From Alphaproteobacteria bacterium (GTDB taxonomy: Bacteria; Pseudomonadota; Alphaproteobacteria; Caulobacterales; Caulobacteraceae): a stretch of 64,000 bases of DNA. The stretch's first letter is position 1; the number at the start of each line of letters is the position of its first letter. Below the pieces are notes generated by a model. That model was not told the origin of the DNA. It saw nothing but the letters and a program-made list of their open reading frames with translations, and did not search any database. Positions 48,890 to 59,143 of the stretch are shown here, piece by piece. The stretch is from the NCBI GenBank assembly GCA_025359785.1, contig JANYET010000015.1, positions 1-64,000 on the forward strand. The letters are read 5' to 3'. A program made the position numbers and the translations under genes.

Positions 48890-51800
48890 ATGATCTCGCG
48901 GATTTTCATCGATCGGCCGGTCTTCGCCTGGGTCATCGCGCTGGTCATCATGCTGGTGGGCCTGGGCGCAATCCGCAGCCTGCCGGTCGAGCAGTATCCC
49001 GATATCGCCCCGCCGCAGGTCAATATCCGCGCCGCCTATCCCGGCGCCTCGGCCGAGGTGATCGAAAACAGCGTCACCCAGGTCATTGAGCAGCAGCTCA
49101 CCGGCATCGACGGGATGATCTATTTCTCGTCGAACTCCGCTTCGACCGGCCAGGTCAATATCACGGTGACCTTCAAGAAGGGCACGAACCCGGACATCGC
49201 CCAGGTTCAGGTGCAGAACAAGGTGCAGCAGGCGCTTCCGCGGCTTCCCCAGGAAGTGCAGGCCCAAGGGCTCGGCGTCACCAAGGCCAACCCGGACTTC
49301 CTGCTGATCACCACCATCTACGACACCACCGACCGCGCCGTGAGCTCGGACATCGCCGACTATGTGGTGACCAATCTCCAGGAAAAGGTCGGCCGCCTGC
49401 CGGGGGTCGGCGACATCAATGTCTTCGGCGCGCCCTACGCCATGCGGATCTGGCTCGATCCGTTCAAGCTGGCCGCGGTCCGGGCCGTGCCGGGCGACGT
49501 GATCACCGCGATCCGCGAGCAGAATACTCAGGTCGCCGCCGGACAGATCGGCGGTCTGCCGTCGGCCGAAACCCAGATGCTGAGCGCCACGGTCACCGCC
49601 CACTCCCGGCTGACCACCCCCGAGCAATTTCGCAAAATCATCATCAAGACCAAGACCGACGGCTCGCGCGTCCTGCTGCAGGATGTCGCGCGGATCGAGC
49701 TCGGCAGCGAGAACTACGGTGTTATCAGCCGGCTGAACGGCCACCCCGCCGCGGGCATCGGGGTCAACCTGGCGCCGGGCGCCGATGCGTTGCAGACGGC
49801 CGACCTGGTCCGTGGCGCGGTCGCCGAACAGGCTAAAAGCTTCCCGCCCGGCTACCAGTACATCTTCCCCAACGACTCCACGGCCTTCATCAAGCTCTCG
49901 ATCCGCGAGGTCGTGCAGACCCTGGCCGAAGCCATCCTGCTGGTGGTCCTGGTGATGTTCGTCTTCCTGCAGAGCTGGCGCGCGACCCTGATCCCGGCGA
50001 TCGCCGTGCCGGTGGTGCTGCTGGGCACCTTCGGCGTCCTGGCGGCGTTCCACTACAGCATCAATGTGCTCACGCTGTTCGCCTTCGTGCTCTCCATCGG
50101 CCTGCTGGTCGACGACGCCATCGTGGTGGTCGAGAACGTCGAGCGGATCCTGCATGAGGAGCCGGGCATCTCGCCCCGCGAGGCGACGATCAAGTCGATG
50201 GGCCAGGTGCAGGGCGCCCTGATCGCCATCGCCCTGGTGCTCTCGGCGGTCTTCCTGCCCATGGCGTTTTTCGGCGGCTCGGTGGGGGTGATCTACCGCC
50301 AGTTCTCGGTCACCATCGTGTCGTCCATGGTGCTGTCGATCATCGTCGCCCTGGTGCTGTCGCCGGCGCTCGCCGCCACCCTGCTGCGGCGTCCCGGCGA
50401 GGAGCACCACAGCGGCAATTTCCTCGACCGTGCGCTGACCCGGTTCGGCGCCCGCTTCAACGCCGTCTTCAACGAGAACGCCCTTCGCTATCAGCGCGCG
50501 GTGGCCTGGGTGATCAGCAAGATGCGCCTGGCCCTGCTGGTCTATGCGGCGCTGGTGGTGGTGCTGATCGTCGTCTTCCTGAAGCTGCCCACCAGCTTCC
50601 TGCCATCCGAGGACCAAGGCACCGCGCAGATCCAGTACACCCTGCCGCCCGGCGCCACCGTGCCGCGGACGCTGGCGGCGGTGAAGGCCATCGAGCACTA
50701 CTTCCTGACCCAGGAAAAGGCCAACGTCGCGGCGGTCTATCCGGTGATCGGCCGTGGCAATTCCGGAACTGGCCAGAACGCCGGCTCTGGCTTCATCTCC
50801 TTCAAGCCCTGGTCCGAAAGGCGCGGCAAGGACAACGCGTCGGCGGCCATCACCCAGCGCGCCAGCCGCGCGATCGGCGGCCAGCTCCGCGACGTGCAGT
50901 TCTTCGCGCTCAACCCGCCGCCCGTACGCGGCCTGGGCCAGTCCAGCGGGTTCACCCTGGAGCTGCTCAACTCCGGCGGACTCAGCCGCCAGCAGTTCAA
51001 GGGGGCGATGAGGCAGGTTCTGAGCGAGGCGAAGAACGATCCCCTGCTGACCGGCGTCCGCCAGAATTCGCTCGATGACAATCCGACCCTCAGCGTGAAT
51101 ATCGACGAGGAGAAGGTCGGCGCGCTGGGCATTCCCCAGGCGCAGGTCGATCAGACCCTGACCGCCGCCTGGGGCGGGTCCTACGTCGGTGACTTCGTCG
51201 ATCGCGGGCGGGTGAAGCGGGTCTATGTGCAGGGCGATGCGCCTTACCGCAGCCGGCCGGAGGACCTGGCGACCTGGTTTGTCCGTGGCGCCAGCGGCGA
51301 GATGGCGCCCTTCTCGTCGTTTTCGCAGATCACCTGGGGCCAGGCGCCGGCGACACTCGGCCGTTTCAACGGCATCGCCAGCTACGAGATCCAGGGGGAC
51401 GCCGCCGAGGGCAAGTCCACCGGCGAGGCGATGGACCACATCGCGGCCATCGCCGCCAGGCTGCCCGGCGTGTCGGTCGCCTGGAGCGGGCTGTCCTATC
51501 AGGAGCGCCTGTCCGGCGGCCAGGCGCCACTGCTCTACGCGATCTCGCTGCTGGTCGTTTTCCTGTGCCTGGCGGCGCTCTACGAGAGCTGGTCCGTGCC
51601 GTTGGCGGTGATGCTGATCATTCCCCTGGGCCTGCTGGGCGCGGCCCTGGCGGTGTCGGCGCGGGGCCTCTCCAACGACGTCTATTTCCAGGTGGGCCTG
51701 CTCACCACCATCGGCCTGTCGGCCAAGAATGCGATCCTGATCATCGAGTTCGCGGAGGGCGCCGAGCGGCGGGGCATGAAGCCCTATGAAGCCGCGCTGG

Positions 51801-52063
51801 AGGGGGTGCGCCTGCGCCTGCGGCCGATCCTGATGACCAGCCTGTCGTTCATCTTCGGCGTCATGCCGCTGGCGATCTCCACCGGCGCCGGCGCGCAAAG
51901 CCGCATCGCCATCGGCACCGCGGTGATCGGCGGCATGATTTCGGCCACGGCGCTGGCGCTGTTCTTCGTGCCCATGTTCTTCGTCATGGTGCGGATGGTC
52001 TTCCGCAACCGCCACGCCCCGGACGAGGCTGCGCGCAAGGCGCGGCAGGCGGCGCCGGCATGA
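48890..52063 (+). CDS. RND efflux transporter permease (HAE1-like)
   Basis: MISRIFIDRPVFAWVIALVIMLVGLGAIRSLPVEQYPDIAPPQVNI; 1057 aa. Confidence 0.97.
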   Translation: MISRIFIDRPVFAWVIALVIMLVGLGAIRSLPVEQYPDIAPPQVNIRAAYPGASAEVIENSVTQVIEQQLTGIDGMIYFSSNSASTGQVNITVTFKKGTNPDIAQVQVQNKVQQALPRLPQEVQAQGLGVTKANPDFLLITTIYDTTDRAVSSDIADYVVTNLQEKVGRLPGVGDINVFGAPYAMRIWLDPFKLAAVRAVPGDVITAIREQNTQVAAGQIGGLPSAETQMLSATVTAHSRLTTPEQFRKIIIKTKTDGSRVLLQDVARIELGSENYGVISRLNGHPAAGIGVNLAPGADALQTADLVRGAVAEQAKSFPPGYQYIFPNDSTAFIKLSIREVVQTLAEAILLVVLVMFVFLQSWRATLIPAIAVPVVLLGTFGVLAAFHYSINVLTLFAFVLSIGLLVDDAIVVVENVERILHEEPGISPREATIKSMGQVQGALIAIALVLSAVFLPMAFFGGSVGVIYRQFSVTIVSSMVLSIIVALVLSPALAATLLRRPGEEHHSGNFLDRALTRFGARFNAVFNENALRYQRAVAWVISKMRLALLVYAALVVVLIVVFLKLPTSFLPSEDQGTAQIQYTLPPGATVPRTLAAVKAIEHYFLTQEKANVAAVYPVIGRGNSGTGQNAGSGFISFKPWSERRGKDNASAAITQRASRAIGGQLRDVQFFALNPPPVRGLGQSSGFTLELLNSGGLSRQQFKGAMRQVLSEAKNDPLLTGVRQNSLDDNPTLSVNIDEEKVGALGIPQAQVDQTLTAAWGGSYVGDFVDRGRVKRVYVQGDAPYRSRPEDLATWFVRGASGEMAPFSSFSQITWGQAPATLGRFNGIASYEIQGDAAEGKSTGEAMDHIAAIAARLPGVSVAWSGLSYQERLSGGQAPLLYAISLLVVFLCLAALYESWSVPLAVMLIIPLGLLGAALAVSARGLSNDVYFQVGLLTTIGLSAKNAILIIEFAEGAERRGMKPYEAALEGVRLRLRPILMTSLSFIFGVMPLAISTGAGAQSRIAIGTAVIGGMISATALALFFVPMFFVMVRMVFRNRHAPDEAARKARQAAPA

Positions 52064-53511
52064 GGTCTTTCCTCGCCATCCTGCTGGCCGGCGCGGCCCT
52101 GGCCGGCTGCACGCTTGAGCCCGCCTACCGTCGCCCGACGCCTTCGGTCCCGCAGACCTGGCCGGTGGGCGCCGCCTATCCGACGACCAGCGCGCCCGCC
52201 CTGCCCTCGGTCAGCTACCGCGACGTCTTCAAGGACCCGCATCTGCAGGCGATCATCGAGCGCGCCCTGGTCAATAACCGCGACCTGCAGATCGCCATGG
52301 CCAACGTCGCCATCGCCCGCTCGCAGTACCGGGTGCAGCGCGCCGCCCTGCTGCCGCGGGTCGGGATCGACGCCGGCGCCGCGGAGTTTCGCACCCGGTC
52401 GACCGCCGCCGCCAGCGGCGTCAACGGCGGTGTCAGCGGCCAGCGCAACACCACCCGCGCCTACACCGAAGACGTCGGCTTCTCGGCCTTCCAGATCGAC
52501 CTGTTCGGCCGCCTGCGCTCAGCCACCAAGGCGGCGCAACAGCAGTACCTGGCCAGCGACGCCGGCGCCCACGCCGCGCACCTGACGATCGTCTCCGAGG
52601 TCGCTGCGGCCTACCTCACCCTGGCCACCGACCGCACCCTGCTGACCATCGCGTCAGACACCGCGGCCAGCGCCCAGAAGAGTGTCGACCTCACCCGCGC
52701 CCGCCTGGTCGGGGGCATCGCGCCGCGCACCGATCTGCGTCAGGCCGAGACCGTCCTCGAACAGGCCAGATCCGACCTCGCCAACTTCACCACCTTCGTG
52801 GCCCAGGACCGCAACGCCCTGGAACTGCTGGTGGGCGCGCCGGTCGCCGACGCCGACCTGCCGGCCTCCATCGAAAGCGTCGAGGGTCTGCTGGGCGAAA
52901 TCCCGGCCGGTCTCGACAGCCGCATCCTGCTGCGTCGCCCCGATGTGGTGCAGGCCGAATACCGCCTGCGCGCCGCCAACGCGCAGATCGGCGTGGCGCG
53001 CGCCAACTTCTTCCCGACCATCAGCCTGACGGCCCTGGCTGGCGCGGCGAGCCCGGCGCTGGGCGCGCTGTTCAACGGGAACAACTTCAACTGGACCGTC
53101 TCAAGCGCGGCGTCGCAGACCCTGTTCGCCGGCGGCGCCAACCTGGCCACGCTGGCCCAGGCTCGCGGGCAGCGCGAGCTGACGCTGGCCCAGTACCAGC
53201 TGGCTATCGAGACGGCCTTCCGCGAGGTCTCCGACGCGCTCGCCCGGCGCGGCACGATCAACGACCAGATGGCGGCCCAGGACGCCCTGGTGGCGGCCGC
53301 CACCGACGCCTACGTCTTGGAAGAGGCCCGCTACCGCCAGGGCATCGACCCGTTCCTGAACAGCCTGACAAACCAGCGCACACTCTACGCCGCGCGTCGC
53401 ACCCAGGCCTCCACCCGCCTGCTGCGCGCCGACAGCCTGGTGGCGCTCTACCGCACCCTCGGCGGCGACCAGCTCATCGACACAGCCCTCGCCCGACCCC
53501 CCGCGCGCTGA
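52060..53511 (+). CDS. NodT-family outer membrane efflux lipoprotein
   Basis: LAGCTLEPAYRRPTPSVPQTWP; ARANFFPTISLTALAG; 4-nt overlap with permease. Confidence 0.95.
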   Translation: MRSFLAILLAGAALAGCTLEPAYRRPTPSVPQTWPVGAAYPTTSAPALPSVSYRDVFKDPHLQAIIERALVNNRDLQIAMANVAIARSQYRVQRAALLPRVGIDAGAAEFRTRSTAAASGVNGGVSGQRNTTRAYTEDVGFSAFQIDLFGRLRSATKAAQQQYLASDAGAHAAHLTIVSEVAAAYLTLATDRTLLTIASDTAASAQKSVDLTRARLVGGIAPRTDLRQAETVLEQARSDLANFTTFVAQDRNALELLVGAPVADADLPASIESVEGLLGEIPAGLDSRILLRRPDVVQAEYRLRAANAQIGVARANFFPTISLTALAGAASPALGALFNGNNFNWTVSSAASQTLFAGGANLATLAQARGQRELTLAQYQLAIETAFREVSDALARRGTINDQMAAQDALVAAATDAYVLEEARYRQGIDPFLNSLTNQRTLYAARRTQASTRLLRADSLVALYRTLGGDQLIDTALARPPAR

Positions 53512-53603
53512 CCTCCTGACCTTGGCGCACGCTGACCTTGGGGCACGCTTGTCGTCGCGCGACAGCGGACTAAGATGTGCGCCGACAGAACGGGAGATGC
53601 GAC

Positions 53604-54809
53604 ATGGCCGACTTTGGAGGCGACCTCGAGCTTGAGGACTTCCGCGCCGAGGCGCGCGCCTGGCTGGACTCAAGCTTCCCCAAATCCCTCGCGGGCAAGG
53701 GCGCAGTCGCCATGTCGGAGCGGCAGGGCCAGAGCGCCGATCTCGCGCAGTGGCGCAAGGCGATCGGCGAAAAGGGCTGGGCCACGCCGACCTGGCCGGC
53801 CCAGTACGGCGGCGGCGGCCTCTCCGGCCCGCAGGCCCGCGTGCTGCAGCAGGAAATGGCCAAGGCGCAGGCCTTCAATCCCCTGCTGTTCGGCATGGGC
53901 GTCACCATGATCGGCCCGACGATCCTCGACTACGGGACCGAGGCCCAGAAGGCCCAGCACATCCCGCCGATCGTGCGCGGCGAGGTGCAATGGTGCGTCG
54001 GCTATTCCGAGCCCAACGCCGGCTCCGACCTGGCCTCGTTGCAGACCAAGGCGGTGGACGCCGGGGATCATTGGGTGATCAACGGCCAAAAGACGTGGAC
54101 CAGCGGCGCGCAATATTCCGACTGGTGCGGCCTGCTCACCCGCACCGACCCCGCGGCCCGCAAGCACGACGGCATCTCCTTCATGCTGGTCGATATGCAC
54201 CAGCCGGGGATCGAGACCCGGCCGATCGCGCTGATCGCCGGGGCCTCGCCCTTCTGCGAGACCTTCTTCACCGACGCCACGGCCCCGAAGGACGCCCTGC
54301 TGGGCCAGCTGAATGTCGGCTGGACCGTGGGCAAGCGCCTCCTGCAGCACGAACGCGCCAGCCAGACCGGCGCCATCGGCGGCGGCCGCACCGTTCCGCT
54401 CAACCAGCTCGCCAAGCGCTATGTCGAGGTCGACGCCGACGGTCGCATCTCTGACCCGGACCTGCGCATCCGCCTGGTGCGCCACGAGATGGACGCCAGG
54501 ACCCACGCCCTGACCCTGGCCCGCGTGGTGGCCGAGTCCAAGGAAGCCAACGGCGCCACCAACGGCGCCTCGGTGCTGAAGAACTCCGCCACCCACGTCG
54601 CCCAGACCCGCGCCGAACTGACGCTGGAGATCATGGGCGCCCAGGGCCTCGGCTGGCAGGGAGACGACTACACCCGCGAGGAGATCGAGACCGTCCGCGG
54701 CTGGCTCTCCGGCAAGGCCATGTCGATCTACGGCGGCTCCTCCGAGATCCAGAACAACATCATCTCCAAGCGCATCCTGGGCCTGCCGGACAACACGCAG
54801 GCGAGCTGA
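53604..54809 (+). CDS. Acyl-CoA dehydrogenase family protein
   Basis: QWCVGYSEPNAGSDLASLQTKAV, GQKTWTSGAQYSDWCGLLTRTDP, YGGSSEIQNNIISKRILGLP; ATG at 53604. Confidence 0.95.
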   Translation: MADFGGDLELEDFRAEARAWLDSSFPKSLAGKGAVAMSERQGQSADLAQWRKAIGEKGWATPTWPAQYGGGGLSGPQARVLQQEMAKAQAFNPLLFGMGVTMIGPTILDYGTEAQKAQHIPPIVRGEVQWCVGYSEPNAGSDLASLQTKAVDAGDHWVINGQKTWTSGAQYSDWCGLLTRTDPAARKHDGISFMLVDMHQPGIETRPIALIAGASPFCETFFTDATAPKDALLGQLNVGWTVGKRLLQHERASQTGAIGGGRTVPLNQLAKRYVEVDADGRISDPDLRIRLVRHEMDARTHALTLARVVAESKEANGATNGASVLKNSATHVAQTRAELTLEIMGAQGLGWQGDDYTREEIETVRGWLSGKAMSIYGGSSEIQNNIISKRILGLPDNTQAS

Positions 54810-54828
54810 GGGCCGGCCTGGCCGAGGC

Positions 54829-54878
54829 GCCTAAATAGGCAATTCGTCACCTTCAGTGACCTGCCTAAATAGGCAATT
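54829..54878. promoter_or_regulatory. Direct repeat of palindromic GCCTAAATAGGCAATT x2 flanking a GTCAC-cttca-GTGAC dyad
   Basis: Identical 16-mers at 54829-54844 and 54863-54878 (34-bp period); inner dyad 54846-54860; upstream of a PEP-CTERM gene. Confidence 0.75.
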
Positions 54879-55020
54879 TACAAGGACTTTTTGACGAATC
54901 TTGGCCGAAAAGTTCGCCTGAGACGTGATAGCGCTGGCGGCGCTTCGCAAAACCCGCTTTGCAGATTCGCGATGGCGCTCGCCGACGAGCGCCGCTTGGA
55001 TTTCATGTGGGGTAATCAGC

Positions 55021-55722
55021 ATGCGTAAACAGCTCTTGTGGGCCGCCGCCAGCGCCGTCGCCGTCGCCATGGCCGCCGGTGGCGCCCAGGCCGCCGCCTT
55101 CCAGAACGGCAGCTTCGAGACCGGGTCCTTCGTCAACAACACCGGGAACAACGATGATCAGCTGTTTCAGGGCAGCACGGTCATCACCGGCTGGACGGTT
55201 GTCGGCTCAGGCGACCTAGCCTGGGAGACCGCGAACACGCCGTTCAACGAAACGCCGTCGAACGGCAGTTTCCACCTCGACCTTACCGGCTACCACGATC
55301 AATCGCCCTACAGTGGCGTGCAGCAGACCTTCGACACCGTCGCCAACCATCTCTACACGCTGACCTTCGATGTGGGGAACAGCGGCCGCTACAACGGCCC
55401 CGCTGGAGCGAGCGTCGCGGCCTTCATCAATGGCAGCGCCATTTACACCTTCAACAATGCCGACCACGACCCGAATGACGCCCAGCATAGCTGGTGGGAA
55501 ACCGGCTCGACCGCCTTCATCGCCGGCAGCGGCAGCACGACCCTGGCCCTCATCGGCCAGGTGGGCGGCCAGTTCATCGGCCTCGACAACGTGACCATAA
55601 CCGACGCGGGCCCGGTTGGCGGCGGCGTGCCGGAACCGGCGAGCTGGGCCCTGATGCTGCTCGGCTTCGGCGGCCTGGGCGCGGCCCTGCGCCAACGCCG
55701 CCGCGCGGCCCTCACGGCCTAG
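55021..55722 (+). CDS. PEP-CTERM sorting domain protein (PEPxxWA type)
   Basis: MRKQLLWAAASAVAVAMAAGGAQAAAFQNGSFETGSF; C-terminus VPEPASWALMLLGFGGLGAALRQRRRAALTA. Confidence 0.9.
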   Translation: MRKQLLWAAASAVAVAMAAGGAQAAAFQNGSFETGSFVNNTGNNDDQLFQGSTVITGWTVVGSGDLAWETANTPFNETPSNGSFHLDLTGYHDQSPYSGVQQTFDTVANHLYTLTFDVGNSGRYNGPAGASVAAFINGSAIYTFNNADHDPNDAQHSWWETGSTAFIAGSGSTTLALIGQVGGQFIGLDNVTITDAGPVGGGVPEPASWALMLLGFGGLGAALRQRRRAALTA

Positions 55723-55760
55723 CCAAACGCGCGGCGGCATCGCCGCGCAGGTACAGCATT

Positions 55761-55793
55761 CGGCCCAGTCGATGGAATCGGCTGGGCCGTTTT
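55761..55793 (+). terminator. Intrinsic terminator after PEP-CTERM gene
   Basis: CGGCCCAG-tcgatggaatcgg-CTGGGCCG followed by TTTT. Confidence 0.75.
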
Positions 55794-55903
55794 CGTGCGC
55801 CCACGTACCCTACGCGCCACCGCACGGCGTTCCCTGAGATTCTCCCGCCCGGCCTGTTTACGCCGCGTGCAACCTCGGCCTATCGTCGCGCCTCGTTTCG
55901 GGG

Positions 55904-57379
55904 ATGGGGCTGAACTTGATGCGCTTATGGACGTGGACGGTCGCGCTGGCCGCGGCGGCGACGCTGGCGGGATGCGCCACCACCTCGCAGCCGGCGAAAA
56001 CGCCCGCCAAGACCGCCGACGCAGCCCCGGCCGCCAGGCCCAAACCCCTGCCGCCAGGCCTCGACCCGATGGTCCACGCCGACGCCTTCCCGTCGACCTA
56101 CAAGCCCATGCCCAGCCGGCCGACCGCCATCGTCGGCGCCCATGTGTTCACGGCCGCGGGCCCGCTGATCGACAATGGCGTGATCCTGGTGAAGGACGGC
56201 CGGATCGAAGCCGTCGGCGCGGGTCTCGCCATCCCCGCCGGCTATGAAAAAGTCGACGGCGCCGGCAAGTGGGTCACCCCTGGCCTGATCGACGCGCACA
56301 GCCACCTGGGGGTTTATGCCTCCCCCGCCGTGCAGGCCAATTCCGACGGCAACGAGCTGACCAATCCGGTGACCGCCGAGGTGTGGGCCGAGCATTCGGT
56401 GTGGCCCCAGGACCCAGGCTTCAACACCGCCCGCATCGGCGGCGTCACCACCCTGCTGATCCTGCCGGGCTCCGGCAATCTGATCGGCGGCCGCGGCGTG
56501 GTCCTGCGCAACATCCCCGCGCGCACCGTTCAGGACATGAAGTTCCCCGACGCGCCCTATGCGCTGAAGATGGCCTGCGGCGAGAACCCCAAGCGGGTCT
56601 ATGGCTCCAAGGGCCGCGCGCCCTCCACGCGGATGGGCAATGTGGCCGGCTATCGCGCCGCCTGGATCAACGCCGCCGACTACGCCCGCAAGTGGGACGA
56701 CTACCGCGCCAAGGTCGCCAAGAATGAAAAGGCCGATCCGCCCAAGCGCGACCTGGGCCTCGACACCCTGGCCGCCGTGCTGCGCGGCGAGATCCAGGTG
56801 GAGAACCACTGCTACCGCGCCGACGAGATGGTCCAGATGATCGATATCTCGAAGGAGTTCGGCTACCACATCGCCGCCTTCCACCACGCCGTGGAGGCCT
56901 ACAAGATCGCCGACATCCTGGCCGCCAACGACATCTGCGTCGCCACCTGGACCAACTGGTGGGGTGGCAAGATGGAGATGCTCGACGGCATCGAGGCCAA
57001 TGCGGCGCTGGTCAATGCGGCCAAGGGCGGCTGCGCGATCATCAAGTCCGACGACCCGGACCTGATCCAGCGGCTGAACCAGGAGGCCGCCGAGGCGCTC
57101 GCCGCCGGCCGCGCCGCCGGCCTGCAGATCAGCGAGGCCGAGGCGATCCGGTGGATCACCGCCAACCCGGCCAAGGCGCTGGGCATCGCCAAACAGGTGG
57201 GCAGCCTGGAGCCCGGCAAGCGGGCCGACGTGGTGATCTGGGACCACAACCCCTTCTCGATCTACGCGCGCGCCGACCGGGTCTATCTCGACGGGGCCAT
57301 CGCCTATGACCGCCACGATCCCCGATATCAGCCGCGGTCCGACTTCGACCTTGGCCAGGCCGGCGCGGGAGTCCGCTGA
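55904..57379 (+). CDS. Amidohydrolase (lipoprotein), imidazolonepropionase-like
   Basis: LAGCATTS lipobox; GKWVTPGLIDAHSHLGVYASP; GSLEPGKRADVVIWDHNPFS. Confidence 0.92.
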   Translation: MGLNLMRLWTWTVALAAAATLAGCATTSQPAKTPAKTADAAPAARPKPLPPGLDPMVHADAFPSTYKPMPSRPTAIVGAHVFTAAGPLIDNGVILVKDGRIEAVGAGLAIPAGYEKVDGAGKWVTPGLIDAHSHLGVYASPAVQANSDGNELTNPVTAEVWAEHSVWPQDPGFNTARIGGVTTLLILPGSGNLIGGRGVVLRNIPARTVQDMKFPDAPYALKMACGENPKRVYGSKGRAPSTRMGNVAGYRAAWINAADYARKWDDYRAKVAKNEKADPPKRDLGLDTLAAVLRGEIQVENHCYRADEMVQMIDISKEFGYHIAAFHHAVEAYKIADILAANDICVATWTNWWGGKMEMLDGIEANAALVNAAKGGCAIIKSDDPDLIQRLNQEAAEALAAGRAAGLQISEAEAIRWITANPAKALGIAKQVGSLEPGKRADVVIWDHNPFSIYARADRVYLDGAIAYDRHDPRYQPRSDFDLGQAGAGVR

Positions 57380-58749
57380 TGCGTAACATCCTCATGAGCG
57401 CCGCCGCCCTGGCCGCCCTGACACTCTGCCTTTCGGCGGCCCCCGCGGTTTCGGCCGAGACCGTGGCCATCACCAACGCCCGCATCCTGACCGCCGGTCC
57501 AGCCGGCGAGATCGCCTCGGGCACGGTGGTGATCCGGGACGGCAAGATCGTCTCGGTCGGCGCCGCCGCGGCCCCGGCCGGCGCGCGGGTTATCGACGCC
57601 CACGGCGGCGTGGTCGCCCCCGGCTTCTTCGCCACCGGCACGGAGCTTGGCCTGGTCGAGGTCGGCGCGCTGGGCAACGACGCCACCGTCAACAATCCCG
57701 ACCTGGGCGCGGCCTTCGATGTCCAGTACGGCCTCAACGCCGAGTCCGTGCAGTTTCCCGTCGCCCGCCTGGGCGGCCTGACCAGCGCGATCGTCCTGCC
57801 ACAGTCAGCCTTCGACCGCGGCGGCGACGCGGACGATGAAGAGCTCGACGCGCGCGACTTAACCGCCGGCCCCGAGCGCGGCGGCGGACGCAGCCACGGC
57901 CTGTTCGCCGGCCAGGCAGCCGTCATTCACATGGCCCAGAGCGACAACGTGCTGACCAAGGCTCGCGTCGCCATGGTGGTCCCCTTCGGGCGGGCCGGCG
58001 CCGGTGTCGCCGGCGGCGCGCGGGGCGCCGAGGTCGTGGCCTTCAAGGAAGCCCTGGCCGACGTCCGCGCCTTCATGAAGAACCGCGCGGCCTACGAGCG
58101 TGGCGGCTATCGCGACCTGGCGCTGTCCCGCGCCGACCTCGAGGCCCTGATCCCGGTGGTGGAGGGCCGGATGCCGATCGTCGCCAGCGTCCACCGCGCC
58201 TCCGACATCCGTGAGGTGCTGCGTCTCGCCCGCGAGGAGCACCTGAAGGTGATCCTGAACGGCGCCGAGGAAGGCTGGAAGGTCGCCGCCGAGATCGCCA
58301 AGGCCGGCGTTCCCGTCCTGCTCAACCCCCTGGACGACCGCCCGGAGAGCTACGAGATGCTGGGCGCGACCATGGACAACGCCGCGCGCCTGCAGGCGGC
58401 CGGCGTGACCGTGGCCCTGGAAGCCACCGGCGGCTCCAGCCGTAGCCGCGAGACCCGCTATGGCGCCGGCAACGCCGTCAGCCACGGCATGCCCTATGCC
58501 GCCGCCCTGGCCGCCATCACCATCAATCCGGCGAAGATCTTCGGCGTGGCCGACCGCACTGGCAGCCTGGAGCCCGGCAAGGACGCCGACCTGGTGATCT
58601 GGACCGCCGACCCGTTCGAGCCGCTCAGCCAGCCCACCGCCGTCTTCATCCACGGCGCCCAGCAGCCGATGACCTCGCGCCAGACCGAGCTGCGCGACCG
58701 CTACAAGGATCTCGGCCGCCCGCTGCCGCCCGCCTACAGTCATCCGTAG
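57379..58749 (+). CDS. Amidohydrolase, exported, tandem paralog
   Basis: AVAITNARILTAG-like start, GGVVAPGFFATGTELGLVEV; GSLEPGKDADLVIWTADPFEPLS; TGATG overlap with upstream gene. Confidence 0.92.
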   Translation: MRNILMSAAALAALTLCLSAAPAVSAETVAITNARILTAGPAGEIASGTVVIRDGKIVSVGAAAAPAGARVIDAHGGVVAPGFFATGTELGLVEVGALGNDATVNNPDLGAAFDVQYGLNAESVQFPVARLGGLTSAIVLPQSAFDRGGDADDEELDARDLTAGPERGGGRSHGLFAGQAAVIHMAQSDNVLTKARVAMVVPFGRAGAGVAGGARGAEVVAFKEALADVRAFMKNRAAYERGGYRDLALSRADLEALIPVVEGRMPIVASVHRASDIREVLRLAREEHLKVILNGAEEGWKVAAEIAKAGVPVLLNPLDDRPESYEMLGATMDNAARLQAAGVTVALEATGGSSRSRETRYGAGNAVSHGMPYAAALAAITINPAKIFGVADRTGSLEPGKDADLVIWTADPFEPLSQPTAVFIHGAQQPMTSRQTELRDRYKDLGRPLPPAYSHP

Positions 58750-58753
58750 ACGC

Positions 58754-58780
58754 GAAAAAGGCAGCCCTCGCGGGCTGCCT
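58754..58780. terminator. Hairpin GGCAGCCC-tcgc-GGGCTGCC after amidohydrolase
   Basis: Perfect 8-bp stem; A-tract on 5' side (U-tract on minus strand), weak T-run on plus strand. Confidence 0.55.
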
Positions 58781-59143
58781 CTGCCGTTTCCTCTTGATCC
58801 GCGCAGGACCGAAATCCTGGGAAACGCCGCGGGGCCCCTCGCCCTGACGGTCGAGTGACCAACCGCCGTTGAGCGAACTGTTCCATCAGCGTCGGCGACG
58901 TTGCAAGCGCGCCGACGCCGCGCCCTGCGGGTTCCCCGCCGCCTGTGGCTGCAACACAACGCCCCGAAATGGCCCCATTGGGACCCAGCGCCGGACACAT
59001 CCGCCGCCCAAATAGGGATTGTCGGTTGATCGGCATCCGGTCCGGATCCTGAAAAGCCCCCCCAGCCCCTCCAGATTGGGCGCCCGGTCAGCCGACACCT
59101 TTTCGCCTCATCTCGAAACGTCGCGGCCGCGGCGCCGCCAAGT

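Noticed and set aside
47471-52015. 1514-aa minus-strand ORF
   Set aside because: Antisense to the CocE hydrolase and RND operon; low-complexity His/Arg/Gly/Asp composition typical of the GC-rich shadow frame.
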